Shown here piece by piece: positions 8,092 to 16,505 of a stretch of 64,000 nucleotides of DNA. The notes beneath the pieces were generated by a model. It ran no database searches, had not been told where the DNA came from, and saw nothing but the letters and a program-made list of their open reading frames with translations. The first letter of the stretch is position 1; every line of letters starts with the position of its first letter. This DNA is from Pseudomonadota bacterium. Lineage in GTDB: Bacteria > Pseudomonadota > Alphaproteobacteria > Sphingomonadales > Govanellaceae. Made by a program: the position numbers and the translations under genes. The stretch spans positions 970,688 through 1,034,687 of the forward strand of contig QEVO01000001.1 of the NCBI GenBank assembly GCA_003577275.1, written 5' to 3'.

Positions 8092-9096
8092 ATGAAAAAA
8101 AACAGTAGGGCTGCACAAGAGGACACGGCTACAAATAAAATTTCCTTGGCCTTTGCCATGACGCACACGCCAGGCCTTTCGGATAGATTGCAAGATGCGC
8201 CAGCGTCGCAAGTAGCCAATATCATGGATGCCATGGGCATTGTCAGGAGCCAGATTGAGCAGTCGCGACCAGATGTGATGATCGCGCTGATCAATGATCA
8301 CTTCGATATGTTCTCCTTGCGCAATCTGCCAACTTTCGCCATTGGCGTCTCGGACCATCATTTTGGACCACCAGAACATTCGCAGGACTGGATCCAGATG
8401 AAAAGAACCAAGCATCCCGGCGCGGAACCTTATGCCAGAACCATTCTGGCTGACGCCATAGAGCAAGATTTTGATATAACCAGAGTGGCGTCCTGCGAAT
8501 TCAACCACAACGTTCTGTTGCCGAAGAAATACTTATGGCCGACGATGGATATTCCCATCGTGCCGGTATTCATCAATTGCTTCTGTCGACCGCTTCCGTC
8601 ATGGCGGCGTTGTTATGAGCTTGGGCAGGTGATCAGAAGGTCCATTGCTTCGCGACCGGAAAAAGTCGCCATCATGGCTTCTGGCGGCATATCGCATTGG
8701 CCGCCATTCGTTGATGAAGAAGAGGCGATATCCGGAGAAAATGAGTTATCGAAACGTATTCTGCGTTGGCAGGCTATGGGGCCTGAGGCCTTATTGAGCG
8801 ATCCGCAGGTCTCCAAGGATTTACTGGCCCGGGAGAAAGAACTGGCGTCCTCCAATCGCGAACTGATCAACATCGGCTGGGATGAGTGGTTTTTGTCCTC
8901 CATGGCCAGTGGCGACCATGAGGCGATTCTTAGCCTTGATAAGGAATCAATTCACAAAGATGGCGGCAATGGCGGCTATGAGATGGCCATGTGGGTTTGC
9001 CTGATGGGAATCATGAGCAGCGCGCCATGTAGAACGCTGGTTTATGAACCAGTGAAGGAATGGATGGGCGGTGTAGGGGTCATAACATATTCGTAG
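8092..9096 (+). CDS. Class III extradiol ring-cleavage dioxygenase (LigB-like)
   Basis: A 334-residue protein with all four expected LigB active-site features. His25 in MTHTPGL and His70 in INDHF are iron ligands, Glu297 in YEMAMW is the third, and His202 in SGGISHWPP is the catalytic acid/base. The family (protocatechuate 4,5-dioxygenase beta subunit, gallate, 2,3-dihydroxyphenylpropionate dioxygenases) uses Fe(II) and O2 to open catecholic rings at the meta position. No small LigA-like alpha subunit is adjacent, so it is probably single-domain. It opens a four-gene operon with hydrolase, acyl-CoA dehydrogenase and CoA ligase (gaps of 4-24 bp), indicating that ring opening is linked to CoA-dependent degradation. 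Confidence 0.88.
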   Translation: MKKNSRAAQEDTATNKISLAFAMTHTPGLSDRLQDAPASQVANIMDAMGIVRSQIEQSRPDVMIALINDHFDMFSLRNLPTFAIGVSDHHFGPPEHSQDWIQMKRTKHPGAEPYARTILADAIEQDFDITRVASCEFNHNVLLPKKYLWPTMDIPIVPVFINCFCRPLPSWRRCYELGQVIRRSIASRPEKVAIMASGGISHWPPFVDEEEAISGENELSKRILRWQAMGPEALLSDPQVSKDLLAREKELASSNRELINIGWDEWFLSSMASGDHEAILSLDKESIHKDGGNGGYEMAMWVCLMGIMSSAPCRTLVYEPVKEWMGGVGVITYS

Positions 9097-9111
9097 TCGG
9101 TGATCACGAAG

Positions 9112-10002
9112 ATGGCGGCAGCGCAACCAACAGAAATGCCACAGTTATTGTTGCCGGGGGCAAATGAGTACGCGGCGAATGTGACAAAACTTTCGCAAGC
9201 TATTATCAAATCCACTTCAAATATGCTCAATCAGGCCTATGGCGCCGATGAGCTGCAAAAATTGGATATCTACCTGCCACGCTGGGATAAGGCCAGGAAA
9301 GACGGATCGGTTCTGATCTTTTTCCACGGTGGCGCCTGGAGAAGCGGCTGCAAGGAGTGGATGGGCTTCATGGCGCCGCCATTCCTGGACCTTGCGTCTA
9401 TTTTCGTTGCGCCGGGATATCGATTGGCGCCAAAAAACAAATACCCAGACCAGCTCCATGACGCCTTAAGCGCGGTATCGTGGGTATATCGCAATATCGC
9501 TGAATTCGGCGGCAATCCGGAGAAAATATATATCGGCGGCCACTCCGCAGGCGGTTATTTGGCGAGCCTGGTTGCGCTTCGAAGGGACTTGTATCCGCAA
9601 TATGGCCTGCCGGATCATGTGATCCGGTATTGCTTTCCCATCAGCGCGCCATTCGATCTTTCTCGCGTCTCGGATCGCATACTGGATGAATACCTGGCGG
9701 ACAGATCCATTTGCCGGGAAGGTAGCCCGATCAAGTGGATTGACGAGCATTGCCCGCCCTTTTTTCTGTCATATGGTCAGCTGGATATTCCGAATGTGAT
9801 CGCCGATAACCGCGCCATGATCGAATTGATGCAAAAATCATCCGCATCCGTTTCCTGGATTGAATGCGCCGGCGCATCTCATTTCGATACCCATGCCCAT
9901 TGCGTTGAATTCAACCACCCCTGGCGGCGGGAAATTACCAGGATTCTGACCGGCGGCTCTCCTCGTCAGGGGAATCTGGCTGCCGGAGTGGACAGTTTCT
10001 AG
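9112..10002 (+). CDS. Alpha/beta hydrolase (esterase/lipase, HSL or kynurenine-formamidase-like)
   Basis: A 296-residue serine hydrolase. The oxyanion motif FFHGGAW (about residue 72), the nucleophile elbow GGHSAGGY and the final His in GASHFDTHAH are visible. Proteins with HGGAW plus GHSAGG hydrolyse short acyl esters, N-formyl groups or ring-cleavage products. I prefer the ATG at 9112, preceded by GGTGA at good spacing, over GTG 9100. Its position directly after a LigB dioxygenase suggests hydrolysis of the ring-opened product or of an ester precursor, but it lacks the typical MhpC/BphD signature, so C-C hydrolysis is not assured. Confidence 0.8.
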   Translation: MAAAQPTEMPQLLLPGANEYAANVTKLSQAIIKSTSNMLNQAYGADELQKLDIYLPRWDKARKDGSVLIFFHGGAWRSGCKEWMGFMAPPFLDLASIFVAPGYRLAPKNKYPDQLHDALSAVSWVYRNIAEFGGNPEKIYIGGHSAGGYLASLVALRRDLYPQYGLPDHVIRYCFPISAPFDLSRVSDRILDEYLADRSICREGSPIKWIDEHCPPFFLSYGQLDIPNVIADNRAMIELMQKSSASVSWIECAGASHFDTHAHCVEFNHPWRREITRILTGGSPRQGNLAAGVDSF

Positions 10003-10026
10003 AGCAGCTACTTGAAGGATTTTTCC

Positions 10027-11202
10027 ATGTTGCCAGAGGCATCCACGGGGTTATTTGATCTGAGCGCTGATCAAATCGCCATCCAATCCGCGGCGAGGAA
10101 ATTCGCCCAGCAGGAGTTGATTGCGGTCGCGGACGAGATTGAGTCGAGTTCCGAGCCGCTCGACCCTGTCTGGCGTAAGGAATACGCCCGCTCTGGCTTT
10201 CTTGGGGTGAATATCGAGGAACGATGGGGCGGCATCGGGCTTTCCAACCTGGAAGCATTGCTCATCGTGAAAGAATTCGCCATGGTGTCTCAGGCTGTGG
10301 CCTGGCCGGTGTTTGAAAGCGTGGTGGGGCCGGTGAAGATCATCGAGAAGTTCGCCGGCGAAGACTTGAAGGCCAGGCTGCTGCCAGCGGTGTGTCGCGG
10401 CGAGATTGTCATTGCCGCGGCAATGTCGGAGCCCGATGCCGGTTCGGCGTTGACTGATCTTAAAACAACGGCAGTCAAGACGCAAAACGGCTACGTTCTT
10501 AATGGTCAGAAGCGCTGGTGCTCGGGCGCCGGCCATGCCGAAGGGTATTTGGTGTTCTGCCGCTTGGGCGACGGGCCGAGGAAAGACAACATGGCGGCGA
10601 TATACGTCGATCGCGATCATCCCGGACTGTCCTTTGGTCAGCAGGAGAGCCTGATGGGCTTTCGCGGCATCGGCAGCGCCGATATATTCCTCGATAATGT
10701 CGAGGTGCCGGAAAGCCATGTGGTGGTTCCCGCCGGCTCCATTGGCAGGCTGATGTCGGTATTCAACCTTGAGCGATGCGGCAACGCCACCATGTGTCTG
10801 GCGAATGCGGAAGCGGCCTTTCAAATCAGCCTCGCCTATGTTCAGGAACGTAAGCAATTCGGCAAGCCCATCGTCGATTTCCAGGCGGTGCAGATGCGAC
10901 TGGCCGATATGTATATGCGGCTACGCGCGGCGGAACTCCTGATTTATCGCGCGGTCGGCTCCTCTGATGCATTGCCGACGGCGGAGGCCAGCAGTCTGGC
11001 CAAGTGCTACGCCAATGAAATCGCCCGCGAGGTAACATCCAACGCCATGCAAATCATGGGCGGTTATGGCTATGCCCGCGCCTACGGCGTAGAACGCCGC
11101 CATCGTGACGCCTGGGGCTGGGGGGTTGCCGGCGGCGTGATCGATATTCAAAAAATAAACCTTGCTTCTCATTTGGTCGGCCGCCGTTTTTCGCAGCGTT
11201 GA
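10027..11202 (+). CDS. Acyl-CoA dehydrogenase family protein
   Basis: A 391-residue flavoprotein with MSEPDAGSALTDLKTTA, KRWCSGAGHAEG, QERKQFGKPIVDFQ and MQIMGGYGYARAYGVERRHRDA. The usual EGT segment near the C-terminus is replaced by VAGGVIDIQ, so the medium-chain catalytic Glu is absent; a Glu in the preceding helix (ANAEAAFQ) is a possible base. This branch resembles the smaller FadE-type subunits used for cyclic or branched acyl-CoAs in steroid and terpene degradation. The ATG at 10027 has AAGGA 7 nt upstream and is preferred over the TTG at 10012. It is co-transcribed with the ligase, which begins 4 bp after this gene's stop. Confidence 0.85.
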   Translation: MLPEASTGLFDLSADQIAIQSAARKFAQQELIAVADEIESSSEPLDPVWRKEYARSGFLGVNIEERWGGIGLSNLEALLIVKEFAMVSQAVAWPVFESVVGPVKIIEKFAGEDLKARLLPAVCRGEIVIAAAMSEPDAGSALTDLKTTAVKTQNGYVLNGQKRWCSGAGHAEGYLVFCRLGDGPRKDNMAAIYVDRDHPGLSFGQQESLMGFRGIGSADIFLDNVEVPESHVVVPAGSIGRLMSVFNLERCGNATMCLANAEAAFQISLAYVQERKQFGKPIVDFQAVQMRLADMYMRLRAAELLIYRAVGSSDALPTAEASSLAKCYANEIAREVTSNAMQIMGGYGYARAYGVERRHRDAWGWGVAGGVIDIQKINLASHLVGRRFSQR

Positions 11203-11206
11203 ATGA

Positions 11207-12763
11207 ATGGAAGCAGATAGGACGTTTCCAATGTTGTGCCTGACGCAGAGTATTAAACGCGCAGTAAGATTATTTGGCGCAGCGCCGGCGCTCAGCTATG
11301 GCGATCATGTTTCAACCTGGAATGAGTTCGCGCAACGGGTGGCGAAGTTGGCTGGCGCGATGCGATCAGCAGGCCTCAAGGTCGGCGATCGCGTCGGCGT
11401 TCTTGACCACAACAGCGACCGCTATATTGAAATCCTATATGCCGTGTTCTGGGCGGGAGGAATTGTCGTTCCCTTGAACTACCGGCTGACGGCAAGCGAG
11501 ATCAACAGGCAAATCGACGAATTTGGTTTGAAGATTATTTTTCTTGGCGCTGAATCCTTGATCAGTCTGGATAGGATAACGGCGGCAAATCATGCCAAAG
11601 TCATCGATATATGGGGCGCCCGGCCATCTGATCTTGCTCTTGCTTATACGCAATTTCTGGATCAGGGTGAGGAGATTGACGACGCCTCGCCGGGAAACGA
11701 CGCCACGGCCGCGATCTTTCTGACCAGCGGCACCACGGGCGCTTCCAAGGGCGTTATGCTCAGCCACAGCAATCTCTATATCAATGCCGCCATCATGCAA
11801 TCCGTTCCTGCCTACCACCGGCATACGGTGCACTTGACCATGGCGCCTTTCTTTCATATCGCGGCCGCGTCCCGCATCTTTACCGTCGCCATGGCCGGCG
11901 GACACCATCATGTCATGGCGAAGTTTGATATGGAGGAGATGCGACGTCAGATCGCCAAATACCGTATCACCTCCATTCAAATGGTGCCGACCATGATTGC
12001 CCGACTGCTGGACAGCGAGTCTTTTAATCAGCAGGAGCTGTCCTCCCTGACGGATATCGGGTATGGTTCTGCGCCGATTCATGATAAATTGTTGCGCGCC
12101 TTGCAAGAGCGCTTGCCCAGCGTGCGATTGACGCAACATTACGGCATGACCGAGCTGTCGCCGGCGGTCACCGCCCTCATGCCCGAGGATCATCGCATAA
12201 CGGATCAGGGATGCCGCCGGCAGTCGGTGGGGCGCGTGTTGCCGACAGCGGAGATCATGATAGCCGATGCCGATGACAGGGAGCTGGCCCGGGGTGAGGT
12301 CGGCGAGATTCTGGCACGCGGCCCCATGGTGATGAAAGGATACTGGAACCGTCCGCAGGATACGGCAACGGCATTGCGCGGCGGTTGGATGCATACGGGC
12401 GACGTCGGCTATCTGGATGATGAGGGGTACCTTTACGTCGTCGATCGGATCAAGGATATGATCATTTCCGGCGGCGAGAATATTTATTCCCTTGAGGTGG
12501 AAAATGTCCTCAATCTGCACCCGGCGGTGATCGAATCCGCGGTGGTCGGCCTGTCTGACCCCGAGTGGGGGGAGCGGGTGCATGCTGTCGTGGTCTGCCG
12601 CGAGGGGATGGAGGTTAGCGAAAAGTCGCTGCGCGACCATTGTCGCGGCCTATTGGCTGGCTATAAGCGCCCTAAAACCTATGAGTTTCGCACGGAGCTT
12701 CTGTCTCGCTCCACCTATGGCAAGATCATGAAAGGGGATCTGCGGCGAAGCAGCGTTGGTTGA
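11207..12763 (+). CDS. Acyl-CoA synthetase (AMP-forming), FadD/aryl-CoA-ligase-like
   Basis: A 518-residue ANL-superfamily ligase. The P-loop TSGTTGASKGVMLSHSN (about 172-188), YGMTELSP, HTGDVGYLDDEGYLYVVDR and KDMIISGGENIYSLEVE are in order. The C-terminal GKIMKGDLRR carries the adenylation Lys (GKIMK). The enzyme activates a carboxylic acid with ATP and CoA. A second in-frame ATG at 11231 with AGGA at 9 nt is an alternative start. It is the last gene of the dioxygenase operon and would feed the acyl-CoA dehydrogenases and the thiolase at 573. The exact acid is unknown. Confidence 0.9.
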   Translation: MEADRTFPMLCLTQSIKRAVRLFGAAPALSYGDHVSTWNEFAQRVAKLAGAMRSAGLKVGDRVGVLDHNSDRYIEILYAVFWAGGIVVPLNYRLTASEINRQIDEFGLKIIFLGAESLISLDRITAANHAKVIDIWGARPSDLALAYTQFLDQGEEIDDASPGNDATAAIFLTSGTTGASKGVMLSHSNLYINAAIMQSVPAYHRHTVHLTMAPFFHIAAASRIFTVAMAGGHHHVMAKFDMEEMRRQIAKYRITSIQMVPTMIARLLDSESFNQQELSSLTDIGYGSAPIHDKLLRALQERLPSVRLTQHYGMTELSPAVTALMPEDHRITDQGCRRQSVGRVLPTAEIMIADADDRELARGEVGEILARGPMVMKGYWNRPQDTATALRGGWMHTGDVGYLDDEGYLYVVDRIKDMIISGGENIYSLEVENVLNLHPAVIESAVVGLSDPEWGERVHAVVVCREGMEVSEKSLRDHCRGLLAGYKRPKTYEFRTELLSRSTYGKIMKGDLRRSSVG

Positions 12764-12780
12764 TATACCGTGGAAAATAT

Positions 12781-12792
12781 ATGTATTGACAT
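12781..12792. promoter_or_regulatory. Fourth copy of operator ATGTATTGACAT
   Basis: The 12-mer is identical to the third copy in the array at 5358-5369. It contains TTGACA (12786-12791), with a weak -10 candidate TACGCT at 12810-12815 (18-bp spacer), so the motif may overlap the promoter of the MFS gene that starts 82 bp downstream. Recurrence at two promoters of the same catabolic island supports a dedicated regulon. Confidence 0.65.
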
Positions 12793-12874
12793 CTAGTATC
12801 CCATGCCGATACGCTGCTTATCGTGATTTTAGGCACTTTCCGGGCCTTGCCAGGCTGGATCTATCGCAAGCAGC

Positions 12875-14221
12875 ATGCATGAACAAACGCCAATGAAAGC
12901 GCAGAGCTTTTCCACCTCCTATCGCTGGTTCGTGGTTATCGTGCTGACCATTGCCTCGACGTTGTCGTACATCGACCGGCAAATTCTGGCGCTAATGGTG
13001 GGGCCGGTTAAACGGGATATCGGCATCAGCGATACCCAGATCAGTCTGCTGATCGGCTTGGCGTTCACCTTTGTCTATTCGGTGCTGATGGTGCCCATGG
13101 GGTGGCTAGCGGATAAGCGGTCGCGGCGGACGATCATCGGCATCGGCATTTTTTCCTGGAGCGGGTTTACCGCCGTCAGCGGTCTGGCCAAGGATTATAC
13201 GCAGTTGTTCTTGGCCCGCATGGGCGTTGGCGTGGGCGAGGCGACGCTGGCGCCCGCCGCTTATTCTCTGCTGGCTGATTATTTTCCCCGCGATCGGCTG
13301 CCGCTGGCGATCAGCGTCTTCAGCGCTGCCCCCTTCATCGGCGTCGGGCTGGCCAATATTCTCGGCGGGCCGCTGATAGGCTGGCTGGAGCAGATGCCGC
13401 CCGTCGATGTGCCGCTCGTTGGCGCCGTCCGTTCCTGGCAGATGACGTTCTTTGCGGTTGGCATTCCGGGTTTGTTCCTGGCTTTTGTTATGAGAGCAGT
13501 CAAGGAACCGCCCCGGGTGGTGGATGTGGCGCAGATTGTCTCGCCCGGAAGGGCCGTCGACGGTGGCCAACTACTGCGGTTCCTAAGGTTAAGACGTAAA
13601 TTCTTGACCTTTCATTTTCTCGGCTTTTTGTTCCTCGCCATGCAGGGCTATGCATTATTCGCCTGGGTGGTGGAATTTTTCATCCGCCAGCACGATATGC
13701 CGCGGGGGCAGATCGGCGTCATTTACGGCATCATTACCCTGGTGGCGGGTCTCGGCGGCAGCATGACCGGCGGCAGTCTGGCGGTATGGATGATGCGGCG
13801 GGGATCGTTGGATGCGCCGCTGGTGCTGGTCATTCGCTGCGCGCTGGCGATCGCGCCATTTGCGATTGCCATGCCGCTGGTCCCCGATGCTTGGCTGGCG
13901 ATCGTGTTGCTGGCGCCTGTAACCTTCATCATGTCCTGGCCGCCGGGACTGAGCGTTGCCGTCTTACAGGCGGTATTGCCGAACGAGATCCGCGCCCGCG
14001 CCACGGCGCTATACCTTTTGGCGGTGACCATGGTGGCGGTGACCTTGGGGCCGCTGGTGGTTGGCTTTCTCAACGATTATATCTTCCTCGACGAAAAAGC
14101 CATCGGCAAGACCTTGTCAATAATGGCGGCTATCAATTATCCTCTTGGCGCGACCTGCCTTTTCCTGTGTTTGCGGCATTTTCGGAGGGCGCTCGCCGAA
14201 CTCGATAAAGATAATAAATAG
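12875..14221 (+). CDS. MFS transporter (spinster/aromatic-acid-transporter-like)
   Basis: A 448-residue protein with about 12 hydrophobic helices. TM1 contains SYIDRQILALMVGPVK, and loop 2-3 holds the MFS motif A (GWLADKRSRRTIIG). RMGVGVGEATLAPAAYSLLADYF is the loop typical of the spinster/YjjL-like branch. It is expected in the inner membrane, importing an organic anion by proton symport or exporting an intermediate. The upstream operator links it to the receptor at 5631. It lies between the CoA ligase and the MarR regulator, all on the plus strand. In-frame ATG 12893 is a possible alternative start. Confidence 0.87.
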   Translation: MHEQTPMKAQSFSTSYRWFVVIVLTIASTLSYIDRQILALMVGPVKRDIGISDTQISLLIGLAFTFVYSVLMVPMGWLADKRSRRTIIGIGIFSWSGFTAVSGLAKDYTQLFLARMGVGVGEATLAPAAYSLLADYFPRDRLPLAISVFSAAPFIGVGLANILGGPLIGWLEQMPPVDVPLVGAVRSWQMTFFAVGIPGLFLAFVMRAVKEPPRVVDVAQIVSPGRAVDGGQLLRFLRLRRKFLTFHFLGFLFLAMQGYALFAWVVEFFIRQHDMPRGQIGVIYGIITLVAGLGGSMTGGSLAVWMMRRGSLDAPLVLVIRCALAIAPFAIAMPLVPDAWLAIVLLAPVTFIMSWPPGLSVAVLQAVLPNEIRARATALYLLAVTMVAVTLGPLVVGFLNDYIFLDEKAIGKTLSIMAAINYPLGATCLFLCLRHFRRALAELDKDNK

Positions 14222-14348
14222 CCATGGCCGGAGTGATTAGTTATATATAATTATGCTGGATTTTGACGGGCTTGGCGATATAGGCTTTCAAGCTATTGGG
14301 GAGTGCTCTAAAGGGGCGTTATTGTCGCTGTCGAAGGATTGTACGTTC

Positions 14349-14900
14349 ATGACAGGAACCAAGGGTAAACTTCCAATGGCGCTGAAGGCAGCTGCACGCA
14401 AAAAATCGAAGGCAGCAAACAACAGATCAACGGCAAATCCCGTCGGCATCATCGAAAGATCCGCCAATGCCAACATTCTGCCGTTGGAACGGAATATTGT
14501 TCACCATTTCGTGAGAATTGTGAATGGATTGAACATCAAGCTTTCGGAAAACATCAGGTTCATGGATATCAATCCGGTTCACTTCCGTGTCATCCAGATT
14601 TTATATGAGCATGACGGCTTGACCATTACGGAATTACGCGAGCAATGCGTGATCGCGCAGGCGGTTTTCAGCCGCGTCTTGAAGCAGGTGGAACGCCGCA
14701 AGTTGATCAGGCGGGTCGTCGACGAAAATGATAAACGGGTTTATAGGATATATTTGACGAAAAAGGGCGTTGCGACGTATGAAGCGGCTCTGCCGCAAGC
14801 CAGTAAGGTAATCGATGAAGCGCTCAGTAACTTGAGCGCAGCAGACGCCGATAAACTGATCAGTCTGGCGGCGATCGTGGATAGGAGCGTCAATCCCTGA
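14349..14900 (+). CDS. MarR-family transcriptional regulator
   Basis: About 183 residues. A basic N-terminal arm (KAAARKKSKAANNR) precedes a winged-helix domain: ITELREQCVIAQAVFSRVLKQVERRKLIRR (recognition helix region) followed by the DENDKRVYRIYLTKKG wing, with dimerisation helices at both ends. The ATG at 14349 is preferred because AAGGA lies 10 nt upstream; in-frame ATGs at 14253 and 14376 are alternatives. MarR proteins usually release DNA on binding an aromatic acid or its CoA ester. It is the only local regulator embedded among the catabolic genes, so it is my candidate for the ATGTAYTGACAT sites, which have the dyad form MarR dimers bind. That link is inference. Confidence 0.85.
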   Translation: MTGTKGKLPMALKAAARKKSKAANNRSTANPVGIIERSANANILPLERNIVHHFVRIVNGLNIKLSENIRFMDINPVHFRVIQILYEHDGLTITELREQCVIAQAVFSRVLKQVERRKLIRRVVDENDKRVYRIYLTKKGVATYEAALPQASKVIDEALSNLSAADADKLISLAAIVDRSVNP

Positions 14901-14914
14901 CGCAACCGCTCGCC

Positions 14915-14961
14915 TAAAAAAGGACCGCGAACGATAAGTTATTGATATCGTTGCGCGGCCC
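14915..14961 (-). terminator. Rho-independent terminator of the Rieske operon
   Basis: GGACCGCGAACGATA (14922-14936) pairs with TATCGTTGCGCGGCC (14946-14960) with small bulges and a 9-nt loop. On the minus strand it is followed by a run of six T (complement of AAAAAA at 14916-14921). It lies between the convergent MarR and Rieske genes and would end minus-strand transcription. Confidence 0.75.
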
Positions 14962-14995
14962 TGGAAGTTAGAGCTTAGTGCTCTCGAGTGGTAAC

Positions 14996-16066
14996 TTAAC
15001 GCAAAAAGTCCTCCGCCGGGTTGGCGCGGGGGTAGTTGCGGACATAATCAAAGAATTTCGCCAGAGCGCTATCCACCTTGGTCAGCGTACCGCGCCGATA
15101 CCTGATGGCTTGCATGATGCCTTTATCTTCGTTCGCCATGTTGGTGGCGACAGTCAAGATATCCTTCAATTTGCTATCGCGCTCGGCTTCCGTCGGCGCG
15201 TCGCTGCGCAGAATGGCAACCACTGGGTAGTGAATGGTATGGCCTTTCTTAGGCTGATTGAAGACGCTAAGGGCGCCAAACCATTTACCATTATAGATGC
15301 CGTACATATAAAAAATCGTCGTGCCCAAAATGCCGCGGTCATAGGAGATGGGAACGCCGCGCACCACGCCATCAATATGGTAGTGAAAGCCGTATTTATG
15401 CCACTTGATGATATCATCGACCCTGTGAAAGTCCGGCGACTCCAGGCCATGCACGACACGCAGGTGGTTCCAATCCGGCGTATTGGCGGAAAGCACCCAG
15501 GGGTCAACCGGCCAGTCGAAGGGATCGATATCAGGCATTATCCACAACTGATCATGGGAATAAGGGAAGATTTGCGGAATTTCCCACAGCGCTTCTTCGC
15601 CATTAAAGGCCCAAATCAGGCCGAATTTTTCGCACGCGGGAAATTTGAACAAGCATGCGCCCGGAGGCACCGGATCGCCGATGCCGGTGGTTGAGCATTG
15701 ACCGTTAGTGTCATATTCCCAGTAATGGAAAGGGCAGCGGACCCTGTCATCGATAAGTTCGCCGCCGGCGGCAAGGTCGGCGCCCAGGTGCGAGCAGTAA
15801 GCGCTCATGACACGAGGACTGCCATCTTTCGCCCGAAAAACAATGACGCGTCCGTTAAGAAAGTCGACTCCTTTAATATCGCCCGCTTTCACATCTGAGG
15901 AAAAGCACAGTGGATACCATGATTGGGCGTATCCGTTAACGCCTTCCTCAGCCACCTCTACGGTAAGGCGCTTACGCGGTTTACGTGACTTCTCCGCGGG
16001 ATCTGATTTTGGCGGCAGCGGTAAATAGCTCGCCGCTCCCTGTTCGACATTTGCATGACTAGTCAT
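14996..16066 (-). CDS. Rieske non-heme iron oxygenase, alpha subunit
   Basis: 356 residues. An N-terminal Rieske domain carries CSH (about residue 91) and CPFHYW (about 110) as [2Fe-2S] ligands. The catalytic domain has DWNHLRVVH, fitting the D-x2-H-x4-H mononuclear-iron motif. The single-component length and EEGVNGYAQSWYPLCFSSD start resemble 3-ketosteroid 9-alpha-hydroxylase, vanillate demethylase and similar monooxygenases. No reductase or ferredoxin gene is visible nearby, so electrons must come from a partner encoded elsewhere. It is the last gene of the minus-strand operon after a receptor and a RidA protein. An O-demethylase or ring hydroxylase role is plausible; the substrate is unknown. 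Confidence 0.88.
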   Translation of the reverse strand: MTSHANVEQGAASYLPLPPKSDPAEKSRKPRKRLTVEVAEEGVNGYAQSWYPLCFSSDVKAGDIKGVDFLNGRVIVFRAKDGSPRVMSAYCSHLGADLAAGGELIDDRVRCPFHYWEYDTNGQCSTTGIGDPVPPGACLFKFPACEKFGLIWAFNGEEALWEIPQIFPYSHDQLWIMPDIDPFDWPVDPWVLSANTPDWNHLRVVHGLESPDFHRVDDIIKWHKYGFHYHIDGVVRGVPISYDRGILGTTIFYMYGIYNGKWFGALSVFNQPKKGHTIHYPVVAILRSDAPTEAERDSKLKDILTVATNMANEDKGIMQAIRYRRGTLTKVDSALAKFFDYVRNYPRANPAEDFLR

Positions 16067-16094
16067 TTAAGTAACCTTTGGTTGGCGCTCATAT

Positions 16095-16487
16095 TCACTT
16101 AAGCGCGGTGATTTTGACTTCAATCATCATTCCCGGAACAGCCAGCCGCTGAACTTCGAGCCCCGTGGCCGGCGGGAAGGGATGCTTGCCGAATATCTTC
16201 TTTCGAGTATCAAGCCCAACTGTCATCAAGGCATTGATGTCGGTGGTCAGAATAAGCTCGTCAACGATGTTCGATAAAGTCATCCCCTCCGCTTCGAGGA
16301 TCAATGATATGGTGCGATACACTTCCTCTGTCTGAGCTGCAAAATCGCCTGGCATCCCCACCGTTAAATCGGGGCGGATGGTGCTGACGCCGGCAAGAAA
16401 CAGCCAGTCTCCCTTGCGCAAGATTTGGCAGAATCCCACGGTCTTTTCCAAATTCTCATGAAGGTGTTTGCGAATTACGTTAGCCAT
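16095..16487 (-). CDS. RidA/YjgF/UK114 family protein
   Basis: A 130-residue single-domain protein with family landmarks: LFLAGVSTIRPDLTVGMPGDFAAQTEEVY, an ILEAEGMTLSNIV helix, and the C-terminal PPATGLEVQRLAVPGMMIEVKITA, where the E of MIEV is usual. RidA proteins hydrolyse reactive enamine/imine intermediates, and relatives act as deaminases in aromatic-amine pathways. An ideal AGGAGG Shine-Dalgarno precedes the ATG. It sits between the STN-type receptor (18-bp gap) and the Rieske oxygenase (28-bp gap), so it is in their operon. Such coupling hints that the substrate or an intermediate contains nitrogen or a reactive enol or imine; this is inference only. Confidence 0.85.
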   Translation of the reverse strand: MANVIRKHLHENLEKTVGFCQILRKGDWLFLAGVSTIRPDLTVGMPGDFAAQTEEVYRTISLILEAEGMTLSNIVDELILTTDINALMTVGLDTRKKIFGKHPFPPATGLEVQRLAVPGMMIEVKITALK

Positions 16488-16505
16488 GGGTTCTGCCTCC
16501 TTATG

